Assembly (NCBI GenBank): GCA_029990175.1
Contig: JARKIP010000033.1
Coordinates: 5,890,001 to 5,954,000 of the forward strand
Direction: 5' to 3'
Source of the DNA: Petunia secreta
Lineage: Eukaryota > Streptophyta > Magnoliopsida > Solanales > Solanaceae
Length of the DNA: 64,000 nucleotides
Made by a program: the position numbers and the translations under genes. This document shows, one piece after another, positions 34,264 through 46,938 of the stretch (position 1 is its first letter; each line of letters opens with the position of its first letter). The notes beneath the pieces are model-generated. The model saw only the letters and a list, made by a program, of their open reading frames with translations, had not been told where the DNA came from and did no database searches.

Positions 34264-34960
34264 AAGACATTCAAGATCAAATCTAAAGCCAAGATATCAA
34301 TCATTGTTACACAATGAAAGACTAGTTGTGAAATGTTTACGATCCAGATTGCAAGAGAAGGCCACATTCATCAATTGTCTTAAAGTTGAATAAAAAATAC
34401 CCATCATCAGGCATTAGAATTTAGGATTTAGACACAAAATTGCATCATAATTGACATAATTTTTCAGTGATTTAACATAGGGCGTCTCTCCAATTACATA
34501 GCCTATCAAGGAGATTTTCTAGTAGTTCGCCAATACTTTAAATCGTGGTGCTCTAACTTGAGAATAATTTTCCATCGTGTAACATGAGGTACAAGTGACT
34601 TAGATTTACCCATTTGAGAACTCCGGTTACCTCGATCAGCTAGTTGTAGAGTTGAGATATGGCTTCAAAGAATTGTAGACGACATCTTGCTAGACCCAAT
34701 AGTTTGCTCACCGCCAGCTTCATCAACATCTTCCACAATTGAGTATATTGGTGGTAAAAAGCTACCGACTCTTGCCAATTGCCTCAACAATTGGTCTTCA
34801 TTTGATGGAGTTTCCAAGATCGCTTGTTAATATGAGAAATTTATAGGAATTTTCCGTTGAGGCATTGTTTTTGGCGGAAGATAACTAACCTCACTAATCA
34901 GCATTTCCATAGTTAAACGTGCAACCCCCTCCAAGTTATTTAGTTTTCTTATTCTTATTA
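34264..34960 (-). pseudogene. LINE ORF1 N-terminal fragment
   Basis: Minus-strand translation gives a decayed ORF1. Near 34900 it begins around MEMLISEVSYLPPKT, and it continues as a broken frame to the copia insertion, where the last codons join those beyond 28157. The identification rests mainly on that continuity and on the ORF1 block across the junction. Confidence 0.55.
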
Positions 34961-35486
34961 TGAAGGAAATGTCAGATTAATTATTTTTTTTAAATACATT
35001 ACAATAAGAATATTAGAAATAAAAGTTCAAGCTTCGCAAAAGAGGTATTCACATGTAAGGTACCAAATGCACCTTTTTACTTCACAAATTGACCAAAATC
35101 TAAACTTTGTGAATAACTGAAGACTAATAATAATAATAATTTTTTTTATATTTTTATAACGGGAAAAATAGCTGGATATAAAAATTTCCCAAATAGGTTT
35201 GGCTTATAAATAATTAGGCAAGTCACCTCAGTGAGTCGGCTACTAGTAGGTTTCAACTCTTTCCAATTATTGTGATGGATTTTGATTTTTTCCATTGTCT
35301 CTTCTTGAAAATTAGGCAAGCCACCAAGTGGTCAGCAGTACTCCACGTAAAAGGGAGAAGAAAAAGGGGATGAAGAAGAAGGAAAGAAATTCAAACCAAT
35401 TGTGTGTGTACTGAAATAATTCAGCTTTAAAGTCAAAGCTTTATTTACGAGTCCATACTCTTTGTATTTCAAGAGCATAGAAAATT
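34961..35486. other. Non-coding AT-rich stretch
   Basis: No gene or repeat family recognised. It contains a short (AAT)n run near 35131. Confidence 0.5.
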
Positions 35487-35687
35487 ACTCTCTCCGTTTC
35501 AAAAAGGATGAACTTATTACTATTTGAAGGGTCAAACAAGATTATATTTGACCACATATTTTACAAATATTTTCTAACTATTTTGAATTGTTAACTATTG
35601 TGACTTACAGTATTTTTCATGTAGTTTCTAAATATGTAAATTTTATTAAAAATGTTTAAAAATTCTATATGCAAATTCCCGTTGAAA
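35487..35687. repeat. Stowaway-like MITE fragment (one end)
   Basis: TTACTCTCTCCGTTTCAAAA starts a MITE-like terminus followed by AGGATGAACTTATTACT. The same terminus, less diverged, begins the MITE at 46983. The opposite terminus is not evident before the Tat-like element. Confidence 0.5.
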
Positions 35688-35692
35688 ATTAC

Positions 35693-36465
35693 TGTTGAAC
35701 CCCAAAAATTACCCCGAAAAGGATAAATTCCGGAATATCGACAGGATGGAATAACTCTTTTGGAGTTTTTGTAGTCGCCACCCAATTTAAGGAAAACAGG
35801 GAACCAAATTAACAAATGCGTGCAAAACTCCGTTTTTATAAAAAAAAAAAAAAAAAAAAACGGTCTTTCTTTCAGAGATTCTAAAGATAAGAGGTTTTAT
35901 TAATTTCGGAAGAAGGTTTTTAAGGCACTTTCGAAATTCCGTAAAATACGGTTAATCCGACAGGTTTCCAAAATATTTGCAAAATATACTTTTCTAGAAA
36001 ATTTATCTAAAATAATTAATTGAAATAAAAACTTGTTTATGAAAAATATTTAATTTGCACGCATTTTGCTAATTGGGCTCAGTTTGCAATAAATTAAATC
36101 ACGACTTCAAAAATAAAAGGCAACGAACATAAAGTAAAACAATATACAAACAATCAAATATTATTGATAAATAAATATTCTACACATTTATTTGCATAAA
36201 TATCTCTAAGGAAAGAAAAGGCAAAGTTTAAAGGTAAAACCCGAGAAATGATCAACTCGCGAGAGCCTTGGATTTTCTAAAATTTCTAAGTCTTATTTCT
36301 GAATGCTCGGGTCCGAATTCAATCCAAACGACTCCAATGCAACGGAAGTTAGCCAAAAAGCGTTCTCGAATTGCTCGTGTCAAGATGTACCTCGCAATAA
36401 AATGGGAATTAAACTGAATTAGTACGATAATAAAGTGTAATAATTAATAAAATAAAATAACAATG

Positions 36466-36522
<57 letters not shown>

Positions 36523-36524
36523 GA

Positions 36525-36584
<60 letters not shown>

Positions 36585-38058
36585 GGGGTTGTTTTTTCAA
36601 AATTTAGGCTCAGGTTTGTATGGGGCGTCGAATAGAGGCTTGGGATTTGGTACGGTTGCAAGCACGGAGCCCGGGCCGTGTTGCCATGCCAAAGCACCAA
36701 ATCCACTACTCTATTCAACTTGCTTTGCATTTAAGTGCATTCATCATCGCCTTTTGCTTTAGGGACACGGGAACGGGACGGTTCAAGTGTAGTATCCTGT
36801 TCAAATTAATCTCGAGGCCTCAATACGTTTGCATGTATTTTCATCGGCCGTAACGGTGTAGTATCCGTTCAAATCAGTCCATATGCCTCAAATTAAATAT
36901 TTTCCACATAAGCCATAACCGGTGTAGCATTTATCCGTAATCAGTAAATAATGTCCAAAGGACTTAGTGTAAACAACGACATTCAATTCGGATCAAATGT
37001 CAAGCCACATCAGGAATCCACAACATACAGTAAGGGAAATAACGTGGGCCCAACAGTGTTTAAAAGATCCAAGCAAAATTGATAGCAATAAGGGTATGAT
37101 CCAAAATTATAGCCTAATACAGTAGGGATCCGACCCACAATCGAATGGAACAGAGCAAACCAATACAAAACAACGAATCCAGTGCAAACAAACGAACAAA
37201 CACGACCGGCATATAGCTTTTTCCGGTGAGACAGAACTCATGGCCGCCGGAATTTCAAGCCGAAAGAAACATAGCATTTTTTGTAATGGAGCTACTGCAA
37301 ACAGAAAACGATCAGTGCAATTAAACAAAAACAGTCTACGACAACAAGGATCACAGTCAAGTAATCGATGAAACGTTTGCCTTGTTGAAATTTCGGTGAA
37401 GCAACAGTCGCATCAAAGAGGAGCCGGAGGAGCGACAACCAGGCTCAAAGAGCGGCGTCACTGCTACTCCGGTGACGACGATCGGTGACTTCACCGTTTC
37501 CGTCATCTTAAGACACGTCCAGATCTCCCTTTTCCTTATACCCGTCAAGAACAACAACAAAAAAAAGAAATCCAGCAACCCCCTTTGAATCCCGATCTCC
37601 CCTGATTCTCCATTCGGTGTGCGCGTGTGGTGAGTGGTGTATATGTGTGCTGATGGTTTGTATGTCTGTAGAGGAGAAGGTGAAGTGGGTTTCTTATTGA
37701 GTGGGAGAAAACGAGATCAGAGGAGAGGGGAAGATGATATGAGGTGTCGCGGCTGGTCCATCAAAAATGGGTGTGTAGGGTTTTTGATGTGAGGAAAAAA
37801 TGAATAAATAGGTGTGGGGTTAATGTGTTATATGGGCTTTTTAAAAAAAAACAATCCTAAATTGCAATTTAAGAACATATTTAGCCCTTTATTAAATTAA
37901 ACAAATAATTATATAGCACGTTTGCAAATGAAAGGACGACTTGCGATTTTGGCCATTTCCTTTAAAATTAGCTATTTATTTGCAATCTTCAAAATTGAAC
38001 TCAATTTTAAAATTATTATACTTTTAATTAAAATCCGGGACAAAATTGGGTGTCAACA
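35693..38058 (-). repeat. 3' LTR of the minus-strand Tat-like element
   Basis: 2366 bp, starting TGTTGAACCCCAAAAATTAC and ending TTGGGTGTCAACA on +. It includes an A-tract (about 35840-35861) and a long (TAA)n array. It is closely similar to the right LTR apart from microsatellite length and the MULE insertion. Apparent ORFs rich in one residue at 36400-36760 are translations of the microsatellite. Confidence 0.9.
36465..36583. repeat. (TAA)n microsatellite, long allele
   Basis: Two blocks of about 19 and 18 TAA units split by AGAATATAT. Confidence 0.95.
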
Positions 38059-38073
38059 GCTGCCCCTCTTTAC
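38059..38073 (-). promoter_or_regulatory. Polypurine tract of the minus-strand Tat-like element
   Basis: The minus strand reads AAAGAGGGGCAGC right before the LTR start TGTTGACACCC. Confidence 0.8.
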
Positions 38074-39259
38074 CCGGAAAGGATGAAAGAGTTTCCAGGG
38101 TAAAGAAGTTGACGTGAAACCCAATTTTGTCACGGTAAAGCCAAGACTTCGATTCCTGGGATCAAAATGCGAGGCTTATGGACATGGCCGAACTTCGGTT
38201 TCCGAGTTGCCTACATATCTCGGGCCGAAAGAGAATCAGGCCATATGTAGTTCGACGCGATTTGAAAATCAAAGACGAGATAGTAACGACTGCTTGAGCG
38301 CGGGAAAATAGGCTTGTAATCACCCAAGTTATGAAAATGTGGTCGACGACACACCCATAAAGAGGGGTTTACACGGACATAGCTTCCACTGCACCTTGAT
38401 AACCGAGTCATCTTGTCTTCAATCTCAAACCTCAGACTCAGGGTTAACAAGAGACTTACCTCTAGGGTGGATGACTTATGCGGGTGCGATTCTTCAGGTC
38501 TTCGTTGACGAGTCTAGCTCATATCAACGATTGCCCCGGTTCATTGCTAAGCAAAGCTCCATTTTATTCTCCAAATGCTGCTGCGGTGCTGCTAAAAATC
38601 CTGCAATAATCTCAACAAGCGGTAAGCGTGCAACTGCTTATAAACTGTAATAATTGGAAAAAGAAATAGATAAAGTGATAAAATTGTAAATGCAGGTTGC
38701 GGCATCATCGATAAGTTCTTCCTTCGATCAACTGATGAAGTATTCCGCCCGGAGAACCTCTAAGCTGATCTTTATTCTGAAACAGTAAAGCAAGGCATTA
38801 AGTAAAGCGAGAACGAATTCTAAAATGCAAGGCTTTCATAAAATAAGTCGACTAACGAGACATAATATCTCAAGTTGACTTGGCTAATCTATATCCTACG
38901 CAGGTAACATAACGTTCATTTATAAGGCGAACGAGCCCAAACATTCAATTATAAGGCGAACGAGCCCAAAACGTTCAATATAAGGCGAACGAGCCCAAAT
39001 TTGATAGCAGCCTGCAAAACAAAGTTGCAAATTGGATTAATTAAGGCAAAATAATGCAACACAAATAAGCAAAACTGGGCCGTGTTGCTTGTATTGATAG
39101 TGATGCAAAGTGTTGAATGCCTTCCGTTCTTATCGAATCTGATGTTCGATTTCTGCAAATTTAAAGTAAATGCGTTAGAAAACGAATGAATAATAAAGAA
39201 AAAGCTATAATGAAAAAAGAAGAAACAGATTTGCGCTGCATATTGAGGAACTGAGGGTT
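38074..39259 (-). other. 3' untranslated region of the Tat-like element
   Basis: No gene. About 38080-38520 is homologous to 11600-12020 in the + strand element. At 38921-38998 a 20-bp ATAAGGCGAACGAGCCCAAA motif occurs three times in tandem. Short open frames such as 38114-38311 and 38339-38650 are not supported. Confidence 0.6.
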
Positions 39260-40272
39260 GACGGTAGGAACAATAACAAAAGAGCCTTCAATTGCCTATG
39301 ATAGGCTTCATGATAATGCCTTCAATGGCTTATGGTAGGCTTCAAATGATAACGATGTCTTCGCTTGCTCACGATAGAATCGGTAATAAGACCTCCGATT
39401 GCTTACGGTAGGATCAATAACAAAAGAGCTTTCAATTGCTTATGATAGGTTTCAAAATAAGGCCTCCAATTGGTTATAGTAGGCTTCAATGCTAATGAAG
39501 TCTTCGCTTGCTCACGATAGACTTAATAATAAGACCCCCCGATTGCTTACGGTAGGATCAATAATAAAAGAGCCTTCAATTGTATGACAGGCTTCAAAAT
39601 AATGCCTTCAATTGCTTATGGTAGGCTTCAATGCTAATGAATTCTTCGCTTGCTCATGATAGACTTGATAATAAGACCCCCCGATTGCTTACGGTAGGAT
39701 CAATAATAAAATAGCCTTCAATTGCTTATGATAGGCTTCAAAATAAGGCCTCCAATTGCTTATGGTAGGCTTCAATGCTAATGAAGTCTTCGCTTGCTCA
39801 CGATAGACTTGATAATAAGACCCCCCGATTGCTTACGGTAGGATCAATAATAAAAGAGCCTTCAATTGCTTATGATAGGCTTCAAAATAAGGCATCCAAT
39901 TGCTTATGGTAGGCTTCAATGCTAATGAAGTCTTCGCTTGCTCACGATAGACTTGATAATAAGATCCCCGATTGCTTACGGTAGGATCAATAATAAAAGA
40001 GCCTTCAATTGCTTATGATAGGCTTCAAAATAAGGCCTCCAATTGCTTATGGTAGGCTTCAATGCTAATGAAGTCTTTGCTTGCTCACGATAGACTTGAT
40101 AATAAGACCCCCCGATTGCTTACGGTAGGATCAATAATAAAAGAGCCTTCAATTGCTTATGATAGGCTTCAAAATAAGGCCTCCAATTGCTTATGGTAGG
40201 CTTCAATGCTAATGAAGTCTTCGCTTGCTCACGATAGACTTGATAATAAGGCCCCCGATTGCTTACGGTAGG
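39260..40272. repeat. Higher-order tandem array: 144-bp unit of four 36-bp monomers
   Basis: A 142-144-bp unit is repeated about seven times. Successive GCTAATGAAG starts fall at 39491, 39633, 39777, 39921, 40064 and 40208. Each unit contains four related monomers of about 36 bp with the core ATTGCTTACGGTAGG or GCTCACGATAGAC. The left copies (39260-39490) are the most diverged. It lies in the 3' untranslated part of the element, the same relative position as the 30-bp array of the + strand relative. Confidence 0.88.
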
Positions 40273-43200
40273 CATGACATAATTTGTAAATGCAAGATGC
40301 AATATCTTTGATAAATTGTCTTCCCATCCACTGGCGAAGCAATAAAGCAAGTGCGAAGGCATAATGCAAAGCATTTTCAACAATCTTGACAAATCAACTG
40401 GCAAGCCGGTCGGGCATGAAGCAAGGAGGGTCTTGGGGTTGATTGTCGAACAAATCAGCTGGCGAACCGGTCCGGCACGAAGCAAGGAGGGTCTCGGGAC
40501 TGACCTGTTAACCTGAAAAGTAAAACAAGACGTTGATATCAAAGCAAGTGCGAAGACATAATTCAAAGCAAGTGCGAAGCAAAGTAATGTGGGAATGTAG
40601 AGCAATGCAAGAGCCATTTGGCGAATCAATAGGCGAGATAGTCCAACAAAAGGGGATCCTCGTAGCCGATGGTCAACCTGAAACAGTAAAGCAAGGCGTT
40701 AATTTTAAAGCAAGTGTGAAGGCGTAATTCAAAATAAGTGCAAAGCAAAGTAGTGCGGAAATGTAGTCAGTGCGATAGCCATTGATAAATCAATTGGCGA
40801 GACAATCCGGCAAGGATGGCCTTGTGCGGATTATAGCCTGAAACAAAGCGATGCCCTATTTCGCTTAGTTTTGAAAACACAAAACAAGCCTCGGCTTTGT
40901 CGCCTATTAAGAATGAAAGTCATAGGGGTAGAAATGCCGCCTGTTCGACAATAACTCGTGACAAAGCATAATGCTTTAAGTCATGAAAAAGGCAATGCGA
41001 CGCAATTTGCAAGGTAACTTTGAACGCGCGTTCCATAAACTGTTCATCCATAGTGCGAATGATCTTTTCAATGCAAGCTTTCATGTTCCTGCTCTCAAAG
41101 AAAATTGTTAGTTTTGAGGAGGGAAGGGGAAGCGTTTGATTTGTGCAGACTTCATCCTGATCTTGCTGCTTCTGCTGCTTCCTCATCTTCATTGGACTTG
41201 GATTTGCAAATTGCTTTCAGAAACTTGGCTCATGAACTCAAATAGCATAGAAGTTGAAAGATAGAGGCAAGATAAAATATTTTAATGCAATACAGCGAGT
41301 GAAATAAGCATGCAAATGAAGTCAAAGATGCATTTTGAAAATTTTTGCCTTGACTTAAACTTGTAACATATTTTAAAACAAACTGAACGTCCTTTGTCTT
41401 AGACTTTGCACTGTTTGCTTAACCGATTTCAAAATTCTTGCCAACTCATCTTTAATAACCAACGTCGCTTCTTGCAAAATTCTGCCCCAGTTATTATCTT
41501 GCGCATCTCTAACTCATTTTGCAAAAATTGCCCCAGTTGCTATCTTGGGGGAAAAATGAAAACTTAAATGCTAAAGGGTCGAGCCCGATGGGGGAGCCTA
41601 CGTATCCCTCCTTGGGAATCAGATCGTGCGTAGTTCTGCATCACTGCTTCAGTGCCATATACCATCAAATAAAGCTGCCCCAGTTGAAGTTCTAACAGAT
41701 AGTGCAATATCCAAAGAGCGCAGACAATAACTTTCAGTGCATCGTTTTCAAATTGTTCAGTTGTTTTACCATACATCACAAGCAAAGCTTTGGCAGGTTT
41801 ATCAATTTTGATTTTGAAACAGAAAAAAAATGCAAGCGTAAATAACATAATAAGAATGCAATGTATTTTATTTCAACTTTCATAAATTCAAAATGAGTTG
41901 ATTCAGATTAACATAAGCTTAAAAGTACAATGCAATTCAGGGCCTCAAACTGAATTAAAATTGAAAATAATGCTACTAAGTTCAATTGCCAAGTTCTTTC
42001 AAGCAATGCCATTAGCTTCTGGTATTGCATCATTCACGAGCTAGAGCATCTACCATCAATCATATCTCAAAACCTTTGCATGGTGGATGGTCAGCCACTT
42101 CACAAATCCAACATTTGTTAGAGAAGTAAACAAAACAAAAGAAACCTCACAAATAGTAACTAAGATAGTTTGCATGTCATTCATAGGATTGCATACAAGC
42201 AAGCAACACCTATTATTTAACGCATTTTGAGCAAATAAGGGAATGCAGGAAATTAACATTTTAACACAGCTCATGCTCTCCACAGCATCTGCACAAAATT
42301 CTAAACCCAAATGCCTAAAACCCGAAACGATCCTCCATAGCTTTTGCAAACATCCACATTCCTCCAAGCACAACTCCCAATTATTTCACAACATCCAGGG
42401 AAAATTTCCAACTGCCTCCACAATACCAGACTGCAAATCACGAAAGGCGCCAATCGGCCTTTCAAAATAAAACCTCACTGGTCCTCGGCTTTAGACAAGC
42501 CTCTCAGCTTCATAGGTTTTGTAAGGCTCACCGACCTTGTTCATAGGGCTCCTCACTGGTCCTCGGCTTTAATCAAGCCTCTCAGTTTCCTAGGTAGCCA
42601 AGACCGCACTGGTCTTCAAGGAGGGACCCCACTGGTCATTCAAAGACACAGGGGCTTCGCTCTCCTAGTATGCAACAAGCATACATCAATTTTTACAAAG
42701 TTTCAGCTGGATAATCAACATAGGTCTGCACACACGCAAAGCCATTCACGAGAGGGACCCTACTGATCCTTTTAAAGACACCAGGGGCTTCGCCTCTTAG
42801 ATCTCACTACACCAAGCCATCTCCAAAACACAAACCAACCAAATCTGCCGAACTTTCCCCCAAACTAAGGTGTATATGCATGCATGACCTAATCTCCTTC
42901 TAAGAGTGGGCTAACGGTTGAGGCTGAATCAACCTATGCGGGATAGACCTGACCTCACAACGCAGTAGAACTGGCCATGACAAAACCAGGCAATCTCAAT
43001 ATCCCGAACTAACTTTTGGTGACACGAAAGAAGTTTGAAAGAGTGAGGTAAGGGCAATGCCCTTCCTGCATAACTACCCGTCAAGCGGGTACCCCGTGAT
43101 GAAATCGAGGAGGTGAAAGAGAATTGACAGGCTCCATGAGGGAGGAAATATGAACAGAATGCAGATTATGCACAAATTAATACAATACATGCTTTATAAG

Positions 43201-43290
43201 GCAAACCAAACAAATAGATATAATAAAGCAAATAAATTAGGCATGCTAGTTGCAAACAATTGGAAACCTTTATGGTCAAAACCTGTATTG
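40273..43290 (-). other. Non-coding internal region of the Tat-like element
   Basis: No gag or pol motif found on either strand. A 90-codon minus frame at 40920-41192 and others are unsupported. Diffuse repeats occur: GCAAGTGCGAAG with GGCGAACCGGTCCGG-like motifs at 40320-40800, and CACTGGTCCTCGGCTTTA blocks at 42475-42790. About 42890-43150 matches the 5' untranslated part of the + strand relative. Confidence 0.6.
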
Positions 43291-43310
43291 CTCCCCAGCG
43301 GAGTCGCCAT
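43291..43310 (-). promoter_or_regulatory. Primer-binding site of the minus-strand Tat-like element
   Basis: The minus strand reads ATGGCGACTCCGCTGGGGAG two bases after the 5' LTR, the same type as at 5864-5882. Confidence 0.8.
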
Positions 43311-44076
43311 GCTGTTGAACCCCAAAAATTACCCCGAAAAGGATAAATTCCGGAATATCGACAGGATGGGCTAGCTCTTTTGGAGTTTTTGGAGTCGCTA
43401 CCCAATTTAAGGAAAACAGGGAACCAAATTAACAAATGCGTGCAAAACTCCGTTTTTATTAAAAAAAAAAAACGGTCTTTCTTTAAGAGATTCTAAAGGT
43501 AAGAGGTTTTATTAATTTCGGAAGAAGGTTTTTAAGGCACTTCCGAAATTCCGTAAAATACGGTTAATCCGACAGGTTTCCAAAATATTTGCAAAATATA
43601 CTTTTCTAGAAAATTTATCTAAAATAATTAATTGAAATAAAAACTTGTTTATGAAAAATATTTTAATTTGCACGCATTTTGCTAATTGGCCTCAGTTTGC
43701 AATAAATTAAATCACGACTTCAAAAATAAAAGGCAACGAACATAAAGTAAAACAATATACAAACAATCAAATATTATTGATAAATAAATATTCTACACAT
43801 TTATTTGCATAAATATCTCTAAGGAAAGAAAAGGCAAAGTTTATAGGTAAAACCCAAGAAATGATCAACTCGCGAGAGCCTTGGATTTTCTAAAATTTCT
43901 AAGTCTTATTTCTGAATGCTCGGGTCTGAATTCAATCCAAACGACTCCAATGCAACGGAAGTTAGCCAAAAAGCGTTCTCGAATTGCTCGTGTCAAGATG
44001 TACCTCGCAATAAAATGGGAATTAAACTGAATTAGTACGATAATAAAGTGTAATAATTAATAAAATAAAATAACAA

Positions 44077-44116
44077 TGATAATAATAATAATAATAATAA
44101 CAGAATATATAATAAA

Positions 44117-44166
<50 letters not shown>
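44077..44166. repeat. (TAA)n microsatellite, short allele
   Basis: Equivalent of 36465-36583 in the sister LTR, with the first block reduced to about seven units. Confidence 0.95.
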
Positions 44167-44167
<1 letters not shown>

Positions 44168-45608
44168 GGGGTTGTTTTTGCAAAATTTAGGCTCAGGTTT
44201 GTATGGCGCGTCGAATAGAGGCTTGGGATTTGGTACGGTTGCAAACACGGAGCCCGGGCCGTGTTGCCATGCCAAAGCACCAAATCCACTACTCTATTCA
44301 ACTTGCTTTGCATTTAAGTGCATTCATCATCGCCTTTTGCTTTAGGAACACGGGAACGGGACGGTTCAAGTGTAGTATCCTGTTCAAATTAATCCCGAGG
44401 CCTCAATACGTTTGCATGTATTTTCATCGGCCGTAACGGTGTAGTATCCGTTCAAATCAGTCCATATGCCTCAAATTAAATATTTTCCACATAAGCCATA
44501 ACCGGTGTAGCATTTATCCGTAATCAGTAAATAATGTCCAAAGGACTTAGTGTAAACAACGACATTCAATTCGGATCAAATGTCAAGCCACATCAGGAAT
44601 CCACAACATACAGTAAGGGAAATAACGTGGACCCAACAGTGTTTAAAAGATCCAAGCAAAAATGATAGCAATAAGGGTATTGATCCAAAATTATAGCCCA
44701 ATACAGTAGGGATCCGACCCACAATCGAATGGAACAGAGCAAGCCAATACAAACCAACGAATCCAGAGCAAACAAACGAACAAACACGACCGGCATATAG
44801 CTTTTTCCGGCGAGACAGAACTCATGGCCGCCGGAATTTCAAGCCGAAAGAAACATAGCATTTTTTGTAATGGAGCTACTGCAAACAGAAAACGATCAGT
44901 GCAATTAAACAAAAATAGTCTACGACAACAAGGATCACAGTCAAGTTATCGATGAAACGTTTGCCTTGTTGAAATTCCGGTGAAGCAACAGTCGCATCAA
45001 AGAGGAGCCGGAGGAGCGACAACCAGGCTCAAAGACCGGCGTCACTGCTACTCCAGTGATGACGACCGGTGATTCACCGTTTCTGTCATCTTAAGACACA
45101 TCCAGATCTCCCTTTTCCTTATACCCGTCAAGAACAACAACAAAAAAAGAAATCCAGAAACCCCCTTTGAATCCCGATCTCCCCTGATTCTCCATTCGGT
45201 GTGCGCGTGTGGTGAGTGGTGTATATGTGTGCTGATGGTTTGTATGTCTGTAGAGGAGAAGGTGAAGTGGGTTTCTTATTGAGTGGGAGAAAACGAGAGC
45301 AGAGGAGAGGGGAAGATGATCTGAGGTGCCGCGGCTGGTCCATCAAAAATGGGTGTGTAGGGTTTTTGATGTGAGGAAAAAATGAATAAATAGGTGTGGA
45401 GTTAATGTGTCATATGGGCTTTTTAAAAAAAACAATCCTAAATTGCAATTTAAGAACATATTTAGCCATTTATTAAATTAAACAAATAATTATATAGCAC
45501 GTTTGCAAATGAAAGGACGACTTGCGATTTTGGCCATTTCCTTTAAAATTAGCTATTTATTTGCAATCTTCAAAATTGAACTCAATTTTAAAATTATTAT
45601 ACTTTTAA

Positions 45609-46938
45609 CGGAAAAGGGTCAAATATACCCTTAAAGTATGTGATATTCAATAGATATACCCTCCGTTACAAGTTTCGCCTACCCATGCCCCTCCTGTTAA
45701 CAAAAGGATTCAAATATGCCCTCGAAATGGACGGAAGTCACTAACCAATTCATTATTTTTATAATATGGTAATCAGCACCAGATGGTGCAACTTGTCTGC
45801 CACGTGGCTATATCCATACCACAAAAATCACTTAGAAAAAAACATAAATCCAAGTAAGAAGGCCACCCAGAAATTTTTTTTTAAAAAAAAGTAAGAAGGC
45901 CAAGAACATCCGTTTTGCAAATCTGACCCTGTTGTCCCTTTCACTGTCCACCACCACAGTCCGACCCTGGCGACACAACAACACTAATCCGTCCTTTCTT
46001 ATTCCACCGGAGACTGTGACAGCTCCAAACCAAATTGACATACATTTAACACTTCCGGCGATTTCACCTAAAGTCAACATGCCAAGATTAAAGGGAAACA
46101 CAAAATTTGAAAAAGATTACAAGTATATTCAAACCATTTGCTCTATCCCTCTCTAAATTAAAAAGTTCCTTCAAAGTGTAATTCTTCCGTTAAAACTTTT
46201 TTCGGCTCTTTGCGCTTGTGGGTGTATGCATTTTGAATGATTTTAGATTTTTATTGGGCTTCAAGAAAGAAGTGTTAATGGCGATGTGGCCTCACGTGGG
46301 GAAACTAGAAATTCTTGAGGTGTGTTAACTGTTAAGGTCGAATCAAATGGTAAAATATAATCTCTGTATTTCATCGTAGGCCAGAATTGATTGGAAGGCG
46401 AGGGGAACCGGACACAGTGAAATCTGGAAACTCCATTGACGCACTTTAAATAAATTAAAGTTGAAATTCATAAATGAGTTCATGTGATTTCTTGAGTGTT
46501 GTTCAATATATAGGATTAAGATTTAAACTTTTTGTTTGGGAGATTGTATTTTGATTTGTTTTATTGAGTTTAAATGGCTGTGATTGCATTTCTTCCCTTG
46601 TGCTTAAGAGAATAGTCGTCGGAGTTTGTAGACTTCCGGTGGACTTTACTCTAAAACTTTGCAATCTGTTGTGCTTCTCCTTTCTTGAATTTTTGTTTAC
46701 TTTTTCTTTCTTTCTTTTTTTTGTGTGCAATTTTTATTACTAAAGAAGGTACACGTGGCATTATCCAGTGCTAATTATCATATTATAGAGATAATTAATT
46801 GATTAGTGGGTTCCGTCCATTTTGAGGGCATATTTGATCCCTTTTGTTAACGGGAGGGGCATGGTTAGACGAAACTTGTAACGGAGGGTATATCTATTGA
46901 ATATCACATACTTTAAGGGTATATTTGACCCTTTTCCG
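45609..46938. mobile_element. Non-autonomous MULE with long terminal inverted repeats
   Basis: A 1330-bp insertion in the LTR with inverted termini starting CGGAAAAGGGTCAAATATAC. The first 69 bases of both ends are identical in inverted orientation, and similarity continues to about 200 bases. It is flanked by the 9-bp duplication TACTTTTAA (45600-45608 and 46939-46947), the length made by Mutator-like elements. The sister LTR (about 38007-38040) keeps the uninterrupted site. The interior (about 45850-46720) has no recognised transposase. An open frame at 45932-46156 was not matched to any host gene. Confidence 0.92.

Larger units (their letters stand above)
24059..34960 (-). mobile_element. 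L1-type LINE in three pieces, split by later insertions
   Basis: Minus-strand LINE sequence appears in the expected order from right to left: ORF1 N-terminal part (about 34960-34264), then ORF1 and endonuclease (28157 to about 27400), then the linker and reverse transcriptase (about 25250 to 24059). The first gap is the copia element at 28158-34263. Removing one copy of its AAGAC duplication joins the LINE pieces in one reading frame across an ORF1 block containing LTMIPLRVTFP. The second gap is about 25250-27399. The LINE lacks the rest of RT, the C-terminal knuckle and a visible poly(A) tail. Confidence 0.8.

Noticed and set aside
36409..36762. ORFs made of poly-Tyr, poly-Leu or poly-Ile
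   Set aside because: They are frame translations of a (TAA)n microsatellite. The equivalent at 44032-44345 was rejected for the same reason.
40120..40629. A 169-codon minus ORF
   Set aside because: Its C-terminal half overlaps the 144-bp array and the rest has no gag or pol motif.
45932..46156. Possible captured gene fragment in the MULE-type element
   Set aside because: Not called as a gene because no host protein similarity could be recognised. Listed only as something to test.
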